NCBI RefSeq assembly: GCF_004366635.1 | Contig: NZ_SORN01000005.1 | Coordinates: 181,709 to 245,708, forward strand | Reading direction: 5' to 3' | Source of the DNA: Roseinatronobacter bogoriensis DSM 18756 | GTDB taxonomy: Bacteria > Pseudomonadota > Alphaproteobacteria > Rhodobacterales > Rhodobacteraceae | DNA: 64,000 bases | Shown: positions 9,322 through 18,230 of the stretch, piece after piece | Layout of the letters: every line of letters begins with the position of its first letter | Numbering within the stretch: the stretch's first letter is position 1 | Notes under the pieces: generated by a model | The model's input: only the letters and a program-made list of their open reading frames with translations | Database searches by the model: none | What the model was told of the DNA's origin: nothing | Made by a program: the position numbers and the translations under genes

Positions 9322-9924
9322 ATGGCAAAAATCATGAGTGAACAAAAAACCGTGACACCGACACCCGATGCGCTGGCACAGGCAGCAAGTGCCGCTGCAA
9401 AAGGCAAGGGCCTGCCCCCTGTGCATTTATGGAACCCGCCATTCTGTGGCGATATCGACATGCGGATCGCACGGGACGGGACCTGGTTCTATGAGGGGAC
9501 GCCGATCGGGCGGCCAGCGCTGGTCAAGCTGTTTGCCAGCATCCTGAAGCTTGAAGAGGGGAAGTTCTATCTGGTCACCCCGGTCGAGAAGGTGGGAATC
9601 CGCGTCGATGATGCGCCCTTTGTCGCGGTTGATTTTCGAGTAAAGGGTGAGGGGCGCGCGCAGCAGTTGGTGTTCGTGACCAATCTGGGCGAAGAGGCAG
9701 AGGCGGGCGAGGCGCACCCCATCCGCGTGACGCGCGACCCCGAGAGCGGCGAGCCGTCGCCATATATCATGATCCGCGCGGGGCTGGAGGCGTTGATAGA
9801 TCGCAAAAGTTTTTACCGGTTAGTGGAGTTATGCGTTCATGAGATGCATCAGGGTGAAAGCTGGTTCGGCTTGTGGTCGGGTGGCGTCTTCTTCCCTGTC
9901 ATCCCGTCACACGAGCTTGGCTGA
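9322..9924 (+). CDS. DUF1285 domain-containing protein
   Basis: About 200 residues, soluble. The N-terminal part has the DUF1285 signature: PPVHLWNPPFCGDIDMRI, then the aromatic WFYEGTPIGRP and FYLVTPVEKVGI. This family of beta-rich two-domain proteins is widespread in proteobacteria and has no established function. I chose the ATG at 9322, preceded by AGGCAG; another ATG at 9334 is possible. The family name is secure, its role is not. It stands alone between the divergent moxR operon and a gap of 279 bp in which I see no further gene. Confidence 0.85.
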   Translation: MAKIMSEQKTVTPTPDALAQAASAAAKGKGLPPVHLWNPPFCGDIDMRIARDGTWFYEGTPIGRPALVKLFASILKLEEGKFYLVTPVEKVGIRVDDAPFVAVDFRVKGEGRAQQLVFVTNLGEEAEAGEAHPIRVTRDPESGEPSPYIMIRAGLEALIDRKSFYRLVELCVHEMHQGESWFGLWSGGVFFPVIPSHELG

Positions 9925-10203
9925 AGGCAATGAATGTTGGGTTACGAGGGATGTGCTCACACTGCGTTCAGAGTCACAATCGTCTGTGAAAAATGCAATC
10001 CGTTCAGAAAGTTGCGTTTTGCCCGCGAAACTACTTGTCGCCTTTTGGGGCGCGGCCTAGCTTTGGTTGGCAGGCAGGAAAAGGCCGCAGCCCGGAAGAC
10101 TTTTTCCTCGTTCCCTCCTTTCGGGCGACCCTTTCCTGTCTGCACCCTTGCCTTTGACATGATTTTTTTTCATAAGACCCCGAATTCGCTAGGAGCAGCA
10201 CCG

Positions 10204-10515
10204 ATGCGCGCACGTATTTACAAGCCCGCCCGCAATGCCATGCAATCGGGGAATTCCAAGACCAAATCATGGGTGTTGGAATTCTCGCCATCACAGGCGC
10301 GTCAGATCGACCCGTTGATGGGGTGGACAAGTTCTGGTGACATGGATGCGCAAGTCAAGTTGCGCTTTGACGATCAGGCGGCTGCCGAAGCCTATGCGCG
10401 CGCCCATGGCATAGAATATAACGTTATCGCCCCCAAGCCGCGCCGCGCAAACCTGCGCCCCGGTGGCTATGGCGACAATTTTGCCACAAACAGGCGGCAG
10501 GTCTGGACACACTGA
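10204..10515 (+). CDS. NDUFS4-like complex I accessory subunit (ETC complex I subunit conserved region)
   Basis: A 103-residue protein with ARIYKPARNAMQSG, then WVLEF and WTSSGDMDAQVKLRF, and a basic C-terminus ending RRQVWTH. This matches the ETC complex I conserved region (PF04800), the alphaproteobacterial homologue of the mitochondrial NDUFS4 (18 kDa) subunit, which sits on the peripheral arm of NADH dehydrogenase. The start is clear: AGGAG eight bases upstream. The reading frame stays open for 90 codons upstream, but that stretch is not family-like. It is encoded away from any nuo operon, as is usual for this accessory subunit. Confidence 0.88.
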   Translation: MRARIYKPARNAMQSGNSKTKSWVLEFSPSQARQIDPLMGWTSSGDMDAQVKLRFDDQAAAEAYARAHGIEYNVIAPKPRRANLRPGGYGDNFATNRRQVWTH

Positions 10516-10556
10516 TCGTTCTGCAGGCACGGACAACGCCTGTTTGAACAGATGCA

Positions 10557-10583
10557 GGCGGGGCACGCTCAACGCGCCCCGCC
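10557..10583. terminator. Terminator hairpin between convergent genes
   Basis: GGCGGGGC and GCCCCGCC form an 8-bp perfect GC stem between the convergent complex I accessory gene and the chemoreceptor gene. There is no strong U-run on either side, so termination may need Rho or be partial. Confidence 0.5.
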
Positions 10584-10627
10584 GCGGTAGTGACAAACCT
10601 TCACGACAGAAAATCAATCAAACCGTC

Positions 10628-12604
10628 TTAGTAGTCCTCCCATGGGCCCTTGTTGAGCGCCGTCTTGGTGCTAGGGTCGCCAGCTTGCTTGTCTTTGCTG
10701 CTTCGGGCGGACGGCCGTTTGGTCTGTGTGCGCATGTCGATCACTTCGGCGAAGTGAATGCCGGGTTGACCGCCGGTGCGAAAACCGGACAGTTCTTGCG
10801 TAAGGTCTTCGGCTTTTTGCAGCAGTGATGTCGCGGCGGCGGTGGTTTCTTCAGCCACAGCCGCGTTTTGCTGCGTCACCTGATCAAGCTGGTTTACCCC
10901 TGTGTTGATTTCAGCCAGCCCTGTCGCTTGTTCCGAGGCGGCCCCGGCGATATCCGCGACCAGTTCGGAAACTTCGGACGCGCGCATCAGGATGTCTTCG
11001 AGGCTTTCGCCGGTCCGCTCCACAAGGGTGGAACCTGCTTCGACCTGAGTGGCGCTTTCCTGAATCAGCCCCTTGATTTCGCGTGCCGAGTCCGAAGCCC
11101 TCTGCGCCAGACCACGCACCTCAGAGGCGACGACGGCGAAGCCGCGCCCAGCTTCACCTGCGCGTGCAGCCTCAACACCGGCATTGAGCGCCAGTAGATT
11201 GGTCTGAAATGCGATATCATCTATGACATCGATAATGCGCGTGATCTGTTCGGAGCTCTTCTCAATCCGGCGCATGGCGCCAATTGCGTCACGAACGATC
11301 TGCGCACCACTTTCGGCATGGCTGCGATTGTTCTGGCTTGCTTTCTCGGCGTCCGAGGCGCGCTGCGCGGTCGAGCGCACACTCTCGGCAAGTTCGTTAA
11401 GCGCAGCTGCGGATTGCTCCAGCGTGGCGGCCTGTGTTTCAGCGCGCGCAGACAGATCCTGCGCGGCGGCGTTGATCTCGCCCGACCCGGCCCTCACCGA
11501 GACTGTGACAGCCCCAATCCGCGACACAATCCCTGCGAGCCTCTCAACCACCTCATTATAAGCGGCGCGCAAGGCGTCGTATTCCGCAGGGAAAGGATCA
11601 TCGGCAGGGCTGGTGATGGGCGTCGTCAGATCGCCATCGGCCAGTCGCGTCAAACCTGCGGAAATGTCGCGCACAACGCGCGATTGCCGCGCGGCCTCGC
11701 TCTCGGCCTTTTTTCGGGCGTCTTCCTGCATCGCAAGCTGGCTGGCCTGAACCTCCTCGGACTTGATCAGCGCCTGACGGAACAACTCGACCGTCCTTGC
11801 CATGTCACCGATCTCGTCGCGTTGGGTCAGGAAAGGCACTTTGAGCGTGTAGTCGCCTTTTGACATCTGCGCCATGGTCGCGGACAGGCCCCCGACCGGG
11901 CGCAGGATGGACCGCCCGACAAGGAATGCCGTGATCAAAGCCAACGCCACGGCAACCGCAAGACTGGCCAGTGCCACAGAGCGAAATGCCTCAGTCGTGC
12001 CACGCACCTCTGCCCCGATGCGCTGGTTCTCGGCCTCATGCAGGTCGATGAATTCGTTGATTGCCGACAACCAGGCCACAAAAAGCGGACGCACCTGCGC
12101 AAGTGTCTCAAGGGCTGCTTCGGTGTCGCCTGCGCTCTGAAGCGCTATGATCCGCTCTACAAGCGGATTTGTCTGCGCCTGAATGCGCTCGATCCGTTCC
12201 AGAATATCGCGCTCAAGTGCAGTGCCGCCGCCACTCTTGTGCATCATCTGGGTTAGCGCAGTCTCGCTGCGGCTGTAATCATCTGCCAGTGAAGCGATTT
12301 CATCGACGGCCGCAGCCCGGTCACGCGACTCAAGCATGGCGACATCGCGGATCGCGATGGCTCGATCATGAACCGAACCTCGAAAATTGATCGCATAGCG
12401 CTGCTTTGCAGCGTTCACATCGTTGATCTGCGTGAGATCGGCATTCAAGCCGTGCACATTGCCGATATAGGTAACAGTCATCGCGACGATCAGGATGACC
12501 ATAACACCAAAGCCAGCGCCCAGTCGGGCGCCTATACCCAGGCGAAAATTCTGCAATTTGAATCTCCAAATTGAAAAGCTACTCAACGTATCCGCCAGGT
12601 TCAT
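10628..12604 (-). CDS. Methyl-accepting chemotaxis protein
   Basis: About 658 residues. A transmembrane helix near the N-terminus (GFGVMVILIVAMTVTYIG) is followed by a periplasmic four-helix-bundle sensor with several NDVNAAKQRYAI-type helices. A second helix (LASLAVAVALALITAFLVG) leads to HAMP (RPVGGLSATM...RDEIGDM) and a second HAMP-like stretch (GLTRLADGDL). The signalling domain carries the conserved hairpin tip (IAFQTNLLALNAGVEAARAGE). The protein ends in GPWEDY, which fits the W-x-x-[FY] form of the CheR/CheB tethering pentapeptide. The ATG at 12604 is preferred; a GTG at 12631 has a fair ribosome site (AGAGAG). Ligand unknown. No che genes are nearby, so it signals to a remote array. 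Confidence 0.9.
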   Translation of the reverse strand: MNLADTLSSFSIWRFKLQNFRLGIGARLGAGFGVMVILIVAMTVTYIGNVHGLNADLTQINDVNAAKQRYAINFRGSVHDRAIAIRDVAMLESRDRAAAVDEIASLADDYSRSETALTQMMHKSGGGTALERDILERIERIQAQTNPLVERIIALQSAGDTEAALETLAQVRPLFVAWLSAINEFIDLHEAENQRIGAEVRGTTEAFRSVALASLAVAVALALITAFLVGRSILRPVGGLSATMAQMSKGDYTLKVPFLTQRDEIGDMARTVELFRQALIKSEEVQASQLAMQEDARKKAESEAARQSRVVRDISAGLTRLADGDLTTPITSPADDPFPAEYDALRAAYNEVVERLAGIVSRIGAVTVSVRAGSGEINAAAQDLSARAETQAATLEQSAAALNELAESVRSTAQRASDAEKASQNNRSHAESGAQIVRDAIGAMRRIEKSSEQITRIIDVIDDIAFQTNLLALNAGVEAARAGEAGRGFAVVASEVRGLAQRASDSAREIKGLIQESATQVEAGSTLVERTGESLEDILMRASEVSELVADIAGAASEQATGLAEINTGVNQLDQVTQQNAAVAEETTAAATSLLQKAEDLTQELSGFRTGGQPGIHFAEVIDMRTQTKRPSARSSKDKQAGDPSTKTALNKGPWEDY

Positions 12605-13428
12605 CAGATCCGATTGCCAGAAATGAAGCACACCGCATCTCTCTGATCACCAGCGACGATCCCGGTGGACAGATCGTGGCTAGGCAAGTGCAGAGTTCCT
12701 CCCCAAAGGATATCGGGATTGATGCCATGGACTTCTTAACTTCTTGTGAATCTGCTACATTTTTTAGCGGAAGTAATTTGGATTGTAGTTAAAATGCGGT
12801 GACTCTACACGGCTGGCGACCGCACCGCGCCGATGGGCAAGGCTGTTCGCGTTACGTTGGCCACGACATTGCCGCGAAAAGATTGCCACGAAAAGAGTGT
12901 GGCCTCCGGCAACTGATCCCATTTCGGGAAAACCAGCGCGCTTCATCGGGCTTTTTATGTGTTTTCCGGACCATCGCGGCAGGATTGCTTGAATGGATGC
13001 AATCATCGCCCAAATTGCAGAGCACCAAAAGCAAGCCCTTGACACAATTTGCTTTCGCGACCGCTCTCGAACCAAGTTGACGCCGAATTTTCAGCGCCAG
13101 CTGGTGTTTGCCACCTGACGAAGGGTTCGCGTGCCACATGCGATGCCTGTGCGAAAGTCGGTTTTGCGGGACAAAGGGGACATAACCAAACCGGGCGCAA
13201 AGCCGCGCAGCGTCGGGCCGCGGTGCGGCGATCCAAGGCTTGCTCTGTAGCGCTTTATGCTGGCCAAGTCCCTGAAAGATCAGATTGTTGCGCTGGGGGC
13301 AGCCAAATCGCCGTGCCGTGGGTGCGGCCCGACGATGCGCGGCGGGCTGGCGCCCTTGACTCCGCGCTGCTCAAAATCGGCGCAGGACTCCAAGCAGTCT
13401 TGGGGTTTCCCGTGACATGTGCAGAACA
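12605..13428. other. 824-bp region without a convincing gene
   Basis: No reading frame here has a plausible start, ribosome site and family-like sequence. The first 120 bp is the chemoreceptor upstream region. The right third (13198-13375) is one copy of a dispersed repeat described separately. The middle has several short frames on both strands with low-complexity, arginine-rich translations typical of non-coding GC-rich DNA. It may be decayed coding sequence. Confidence 0.5.
13198..13375 (+). repeat. Intergenic repeat, copy A
   Basis: This segment matches the reverse complement of 23714-23884 without gaps over about 170 bases, with roughly four of five positions identical by eye. Exact blocks include CTGTAGCGCTTTATGCTG-like and GGGGGCAGCCAAATCGCCGT. 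Both copies lie in gene-free intervals. The element contains no gene I recognise, although one frame in each copy gives a similar short peptide (GGSQIAVPW). It could be a mobile-element relic or a miniature repeat. Confidence 0.75.
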
Positions 13429-13704
13429 CTAAATATTGCCGCGCAACGCTTCCGGGTGATCGGCCAGAAACTCTTTCAGCGCCTTGTAGAGTTGCCTTGC
13501 CTGGGTCAGATTGCCTTCGTGCAAGGCATCAGCGATATCTTCACAGATCATTTTCTGAACCTTTTGCGGGCCGTGATGGATATGCATGAGGTACTCGCCC
13601 AGTTCTGCGGCGCTGACGGTGTCCATATGTTCATGGTCCGAGATCGCATCTATCTGCGCCCGTGTCAGACATGTCATGTCCAGAATGTCGTTTTCATTGA
13701 TCAT
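13429..13704 (-). CDS. Small hypothetical protein
   Basis: A 91-residue acidic and histidine-rich soluble protein, not recognised. It starts MINENDILDMTCLT and carries DHEHMD near 23-28 and MHIHHGPQKV near 40-49, so six of its histidines fall in two short clusters that could bind metal (inference). The C-terminal half is helical with charged periodicity (EGNLTQARQLYKALKEFL). The gene looks real: a strong AGAGAGGGGGG ribosome site precedes the ATG, and codon use is like its neighbours. It is transcribed away from the DMT transporter gene and abuts repeat copy A. Confidence 0.65.
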   Translation of the reverse strand: MINENDILDMTCLTRAQIDAISDHEHMDTVSAAELGEYLMHIHHGPQKVQKMICEDIADALHEGNLTQARQLYKALKEFLADHPEALRGNI

Positions 13705-13867
13705 CTAAAAATCCCCCCCTCTCTTCGTGTGAAAAATCATACCATGGGGAAGGGCGGCATTGCGTTGCGGTAGATCAATAGGGCATGTGCGCTCTAGTGA
13801 GAGTCAAAGTCGCTAGCACCATGTTGGGGGAAAGGGCGCGTATTTATGGGTTTGAAAGCGAAACAAC

Positions 13868-14776
13868 GTGAAGTCTGAACAGGCAACACCCGACGCAAAG
13901 CCCGCATTGGCCGCACTATGGATGTGCGGTGCGATTGCATCTTTTACGGCCATGGCCATTGCCGGGCGCGCGATCCAGCAGGAACTGGACTCATTCGAGT
14001 TGATGTTCTGGCGGTCACTTATCGGGTTCGGGATTGTGCTTTCAATTGTCCTGATCACCTTGCGCAAGACCGATCAAGGCTTTGCAAAGGCCATTAAGCC
14101 GACCAGCCCGGTGCTGCACCTGACCCGCAACCTGTTTCATTTTGCAGGTCAGAACCTGTGGTTTTACGGGATCATGGTGATCCCCTTGTCGCAACTGGTG
14201 GCGCTTGAATTCACCATGCCGATCTGGGTGGCGCTGCTTGCCCCGCTGGTGCTGGGCGAGAGATTCACGATGCGCCGCCTTTTCGTGGCGTTGCTGGGGT
14301 TTGCGGGCATCCTGATCGTTGCGCAGCCCGGCGTTCAACCTTTGACGAGTGGTCATCTAGCGGGGATGTTATGCGCAATCGGATTTGCCATGAACATGAT
14401 GCTGACCAAACGCATCATGCGCACGGATAGTGTGATTTGTGTCTTGTTCTGGATGACGCTGTCGCAAACCTTCTTCGGGTTTATTCTGGCCCAGTGGGGC
14501 GGTTTCACATGGCCTTCGCCAGCGATATGGGGCTGGTTGGTGGTGGTCGGGCTTACGGGGCTAAGTGCGCATTACGCGCTGTCGTCTGCGCTGGGGCTTG
14601 CGCCTGCCTCGACAGTCGCGCCGATGGAATTTCTACGTTTGCCGGTTATCGCATTTGTCGGTGTCTGGCTATATGCCGAGCCGTTGGAGCCGCTGGTTTT
14701 TGCGGGGGCGGCTGTGATCCTGCTGGCCAATTGGGTCAATCTTCGAGGTCGGGAAATGCGCCAGCGGCCAACTTAG
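13868..14776 (+). CDS. DMT-family exporter with two EamA domains
   Basis: A 302-residue inner-membrane protein with ten predicted helices in two EamA repeats, the second starting near residue 160. Typical motifs are FAGQNLWFYGIMVIPLSQLVALEFTMP split across the first repeat's end and SAHYALSSALGLAPASTVAPMEF in the second, the latter the usual position of the EamA signature. The start is a GTG, since the next ATG (13922) would cut into the first helix. Members export amino acids or other small metabolites; the substrate here is unknown. No partner gene is nearby. Confidence 0.85.
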   Translation: MKSEQATPDAKPALAALWMCGAIASFTAMAIAGRAIQQELDSFELMFWRSLIGFGIVLSIVLITLRKTDQGFAKAIKPTSPVLHLTRNLFHFAGQNLWFYGIMVIPLSQLVALEFTMPIWVALLAPLVLGERFTMRRLFVALLGFAGILIVAQPGVQPLTSGHLAGMLCAIGFAMNMMLTKRIMRTDSVICVLFWMTLSQTFFGFILAQWGGFTWPSPAIWGWLVVVGLTGLSAHYALSSALGLAPASTVAPMEFLRLPVIAFVGVWLYAEPLEPLVFAGAAVILLANWVNLRGREMRQRPT

Positions 14777-14945
14777 TGCGTTTCGAACGGGTTTTGAAAT
14801 TATCGCTTTGAAATGTGTGAATTTTGCGCAATTTCCTGATGAAAATGCCTGAAAAAAAGGTTCACTCTGCCCTCACACTGTGCTTTTAATCAAATCCCGG
14901 CCCGCAGTCGGGCACAAGTAAAAAAACATCCCATGGGAGGAATAC

Positions 14946-16055
14946 ATGGATCGTCGTTCTTTTTTGAAAACCTCGGCGCTTGGTGGCGGCGCGGCAGCGG
15001 CCAGCACTCTGGCAGCACCCGCAGTTGCGCAGGGGCGCATCACATGGCGCATGGTCACCACCTGGCCGCGGAACTTCCCCGGTCTGGGAACCGGCGCGCA
15101 GCGTGTTGCTGACCGGATCAACGAAGCTGCCGATGGTGCGATGACTGTAGAAGTCTTTGCCGCAGGTGAAATGGTTCCGGCGCTTCAATCCCTTGATGCC
15201 GTGATCGACGGCTCGGCAGAAATGAGCCACGGCGCTGCCTATTACTGGCAGAACAAGTCGGTTGGTCTGTCGTTCTTCACAGGGGTGCCGTTTGGCATGA
15301 CCTCGCGCGAATTGGCGGCCTGGGTGCGCTATCTGGGCGGTCAGGAACTGTATGACGACATCTATGACGACTTTGGTCTGCAAGCGTTCCTGTCAGGCGA
15401 CACCGGCACGCAGGCGGGCGGCTGGTTCTCTGACGAGCTTGGCGGGATTGATGACATTCAGGGCATGCGGTTCCGCACACCGGGCCTTGGTGGTCAGGTC
15501 TGGCAGAAGATGGGTGCCTCGGTCACCAACCTTGCCGGTGGCGAAATCTTTGCGGCGCTACAGTCGGGCGCGCTGGATGCGGCTGAATTCGTGGGCCCCT
15601 ATAATGACCGCGCGCTGGGCTTCCATCAGGTGCGCAAGCATTACTACACCTCGTCCTTCATCGAGCCGGGCCTTGCAACCGAATTGGTCGTGGACAAGGC
15701 GAAATATCAGGAACTGCCTTCGAATCTGCAAGCGATCATCCGTGATGCATGTCAGGCCGAATACGATCAGGTTCCGTCCGAATTCTATGCAAATGACCCG
15801 ATTGCACTGAATGATATGGTCGAGAACCACGGCGTGATCGTTCACAACGACTGGCCAGAAAGCATTCTGGAAGCAGGTGCGGCGGCATCGCGCGAATTGC
15901 TGGTCGAGATACTCGACAGCTCTGATGCGAAGACCAAGGCGACGGCGGAAAGCTTTATCCAGAACCTGAATCTGCTGCGCTCGCGCACCGAAAATACCGA
16001 CCTGACATTCGCACAGGCGCGTCTGAAGTATTTTGATGTTTCAGATCTTGGTTGA
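14946..16055 (+). CDS. dctP: TRAP transporter substrate-binding protein (DctP; COG4663-like)
   Basis: A 369-residue periplasmic solute receptor. It opens with MDRRSFLKTSALGGG and an ALA-rich stretch ending AVAQ, a twin-arginine-type signal. The mature part has RMVTTWPRNFPG, GDTGTQAGGWF, an MRFRTPG segment with the conserved arginine that salt-bridges the ligand carboxylate, and DAAEFVGPYND. This is the branch named for mannitol/chloroaromatic compounds that also contains the 2-oxo-acid receptor TakP, so an organic acid ligand is likely but unproven. GGGAGGAA precedes the ATG. It heads a dctP-dctQ-dctM operon. A 9-bp stem-loop follows and probably sets higher receptor levels. Confidence 0.9.
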   Translation: MDRRSFLKTSALGGGAAAASTLAAPAVAQGRITWRMVTTWPRNFPGLGTGAQRVADRINEAADGAMTVEVFAAGEMVPALQSLDAVIDGSAEMSHGAAYYWQNKSVGLSFFTGVPFGMTSRELAAWVRYLGGQELYDDIYDDFGLQAFLSGDTGTQAGGWFSDELGGIDDIQGMRFRTPGLGGQVWQKMGASVTNLAGGEIFAALQSGALDAAEFVGPYNDRALGFHQVRKHYYTSSFIEPGLATELVVDKAKYQELPSNLQAIIRDACQAEYDQVPSEFYANDPIALNDMVENHGVIVHNDWPESILEAGAAASRELLVEILDSSDAKTKATAESFIQNLNLLRSRTENTDLTFAQARLKYFDVSDLG

Positions 16056-16101
16056 TCGGCGGGCCTGTCGGCTGTAGCTGATACCCGGATATAAAAGGCA
16101 T

Positions 16102-16124
16102 GGCCCCGGACGTGATCCGGGGCC
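16102..16124 (+). terminator. Stem-loop between dctP and dctQ
   Basis: GGCCCCGGA, five bases, TCCGGGGCC: a perfect 9-bp stem in the 104-bp gap after dctP, with no U-run. Its place after the receptor gene fits partial termination or mRNA end protection that gives excess receptor over the membrane subunits. Confidence 0.65.
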
Positions 16125-16159
16125 TGTTGTTCAACAGACCCCGCTTTCCGGAGGATGAC

Positions 16160-16717
16160 ATGACAGCGCTTTCCTACCTGATGCGCCTGATAAACCTGAT
16201 GAACCGTGCCATAGGAAATGTGTTCATGTGGCTTTCGGTGGGTATTGTGCTGGTGTGCTTTTGGGTGGTGGTTGAACGTTATGTGTTCCTGAACACGCGC
16301 CTTTGGATGCAAGACCTGTATCCGTGGATGAACGGGGTGATGTTCACTGCCGTTGCGGGATATGCGCTATATCGCAACGATCACGTGCGCGTGGATATCT
16401 TTTATCGCCCCGCCTCGACCTTGCGCAAGGCGTGGCTCGATCTGCTGGGCGTGTGCATCTTTCTTATGCCGTTTGCCTGGGTCGTCTGGAGCTATTCGCT
16501 GGTTTTCGTGCAGCGCTCCATTCGGCTGGGAGAGGCATCGGCCAATCCGGGGGGGATGCCGGGCCTGTGGGTTCTGAAAACCTTCATTCTGGTTCTTGCC
16601 GTCGTCATTGCGTTGCAGGGCATTGCTATGGCCATCCGGTCGATCCTGATCATTGCCGGTCGCTACGATCTGGTGCCGGACGATTACAAATACAAATACG
16701 ATACGGAGACAGTCTGA
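16160..16717 (+). CDS. dctQ: TRAP transporter small membrane subunit (DctQ)
   Basis: A 185-residue inner-membrane protein with four helices. It has the DctQ pattern: WMQDLYPWMNGVMFTAVAGYA in the second helix and NDHVRVDIFYRPAS in the loop after it. The start at 16160 follows GGAGGATGAC; an upstream in-frame ATG would read through the stem-loop and is rejected. The subunit couples the DctP receptor to the DctM channel and is needed for Na+-driven uptake. Its stop lies one base before the dctM start. Confidence 0.9.
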   Translation: MTALSYLMRLINLMNRAIGNVFMWLSVGIVLVCFWVVVERYVFLNTRLWMQDLYPWMNGVMFTAVAGYALYRNDHVRVDIFYRPASTLRKAWLDLLGVCIFLMPFAWVVWSYSLVFVQRSIRLGEASANPGGMPGLWVLKTFILVLAVVIALQGIAMAIRSILIIAGRYDLVPDDYKYKYDTETV

Positions 16718-16718
16718 C

Positions 16719-18107
16719 ATGGATCCTGTGCTGATAGGCGAAATCCTTGCCGGGCTGATGTTCTTTGCGGTGATCGGCTTTTTGCTGATCGGCTTTCCAG
16801 TGGCCTTCACCTTGGCAGGCACATCGGTGCTGTTTGCCTATCTTGGCCTGTATTTCGGCGTGTTCGACATGTCGAACCTGCGCGCGCTGGCAGGGCGCTA
16901 TACGGGCTACATGATCAATGAGGTGCTGGTGGCAGTGCCCTTGTTCATTTTCATGGGCGTCATGCTGGAGCGCAGCAATATCGCCGAACAGTTGCTATCC
17001 ACGATGGGGCGTTTGTTCGGCAACATGCGCGGCGGGCTTGGGATCTCGGTTATCCTTGTGGGCGCATTGCTCGCGGCCTCGACCGGGGTGGTGGGCGCGA
17101 CCGTGGTGACGATGGGGCTGATCTCGCTTCCAGCGATGATGCGTGCAGGGTATGACCCCAAGCTTGCCAGCGGGGCGATTTGTGCAAGCGGTACGCTGGG
17201 CCAGATTATTCCGCCGTCAACTGTGCTGATCTTCATGGGCGATATGATCGCGGGCATGAATTCGCAGGTCCAGATGAGCCTTGGCAATTTCGCTCCAAAA
17301 ACTGTGTCAGTGGGTGACCTGTTTGCGGGTGCAATGATTCCGGGCCTGTTGCTGGTCGCGCTATATATTTCCTACATCGTCTATAAAGCGATTTTCGATC
17401 CTGAAAGCTGCCCTGCAACGCCCGTTCCACCAGAAGAGAAGAAGGGGCTGTGGAAAGAGATCATCTTTGCTCTTGTCCCGCCCTTGTTGCTGATCACGGC
17501 TGTGCTGGGGTCCATCCTTGGTGGTATTGCGACCCCGACTGAAGCAGCCTCGGTCGGGGCTGTCGGGGCGACCTTGTTGGCGGCGCTGCGCTGGCGCTTG
17601 TCGATTGCGGTCTTTACCGAAGTCGCGCGCCGCACGGCGGTCATCACGTCGATGATCTTTATCATCCTTTTCGGGGCCTCAGTCTTTGCGATCGTGTTCC
17701 GGCAGATGGGCGGTGATAATCTTGTGCGCGAGTTCCTGACCTCGATGCCCGGTGGCGCAATGGGGGCCATGATCGTGGTCATGCTGATCATGTTCGTGCT
17801 GGGCTTCATCTTGGACACATTCGAGATCATCTTCATTGTCTTGCCAATTACTGCGCCGACATTGCTGTTGCTGGGTGTCGATCCTGTCTGGCTGGGGGTT
17901 ATGATCGGGGTTAACCTGCAGACATCCTTCCTGACGCCGCCATTTGGTTTCTCGTTGTTCTATCTGCGCGGGGTGGCCCCGAATTCTGTCAGTACCGGGA
18001 TGATCTACAAGGGGGCGATTCCTTTTGTCGGCTTGCAAATTGTGGCGATAGCCCTGCTGTTCATCTTCCCCGGATTGGTGCTTTGGCTGCCGTCCATTCT
18101 GTTCTGA
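16719..18107 (+). CDS. dctM: TRAP transporter large permease (DctM)
   Basis: A 462-residue channel subunit with about twelve helices. Signature stretches are VAVPLFIFMGVMLERS, ASTGVVGATVVTMGL and GTLGQIIPPSTVLIFMGD, which form the transport core, and GGIATPTEAASVGA plus NLQTSFLTPPFGFSLFYLRG in the second half. Known relatives use a Na+ gradient to take up organic acids by an elevator mechanism. It follows dctQ with a one-base gap and is the last gene of the operon; a strong bidirectional terminator comes 33 bp later. Confidence 0.93.
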   Translation: MDPVLIGEILAGLMFFAVIGFLLIGFPVAFTLAGTSVLFAYLGLYFGVFDMSNLRALAGRYTGYMINEVLVAVPLFIFMGVMLERSNIAEQLLSTMGRLFGNMRGGLGISVILVGALLAASTGVVGATVVTMGLISLPAMMRAGYDPKLASGAICASGTLGQIIPPSTVLIFMGDMIAGMNSQVQMSLGNFAPKTVSVGDLFAGAMIPGLLLVALYISYIVYKAIFDPESCPATPVPPEEKKGLWKEIIFALVPPLLLITAVLGSILGGIATPTEAASVGAVGATLLAALRWRLSIAVFTEVARRTAVITSMIFIILFGASVFAIVFRQMGGDNLVREFLTSMPGGAMGAMIVVMLIMFVLGFILDTFEIIFIVLPITAPTLLLLGVDPVWLGVMIGVNLQTSFLTPPFGFSLFYLRGVAPNSVSTGMIYKGAIPFVGLQIVAIALLFIFPGLVLWLPSILF

Positions 18108-18139
18108 GCCTTTGAGAGCGGTGCCTTCATGATCCTGCC

Positions 18140-18174
18140 ATATCGCTCCGGCATTCTTTTCGCCGGAGCGATAT
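18140..18174. terminator. Bidirectional terminator between dctM and MFS gene
   Basis: ATATCGCTCCGGC and its exact complement GCCGGAGCGATAT flank a nine-base T-rich loop, a perfect 13-bp stem. It sits between the convergent dctM and MFS genes and would serve both. Confidence 0.8.
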
Positions 18175-18230
18175 AGGGACGGCGTTGCGCCGTGCGTCAT
18201 TGTCCCGGGGGAGGGAAAGAGCGTTCTTCA

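Noticed and set aside
10148..10175. Promoter (TTGACA) ahead of the complex I accessory gene
   Set aside because: No acceptable -10 hexamer at 16-18 bases.
9934..10203. In-frame extension of 90 codons ahead of the complex I accessory protein
   Set aside because: No family similarity, and a clear AGGAG site precedes the ATG at 10204, which gives the normal length.
12764..13236. Several overlapping 70-100-codon frames in the chemoreceptor/hypothetical gap
   Set aside because: No ribosome sites, low-complexity arginine-rich translations on both strands, no family resemblance.
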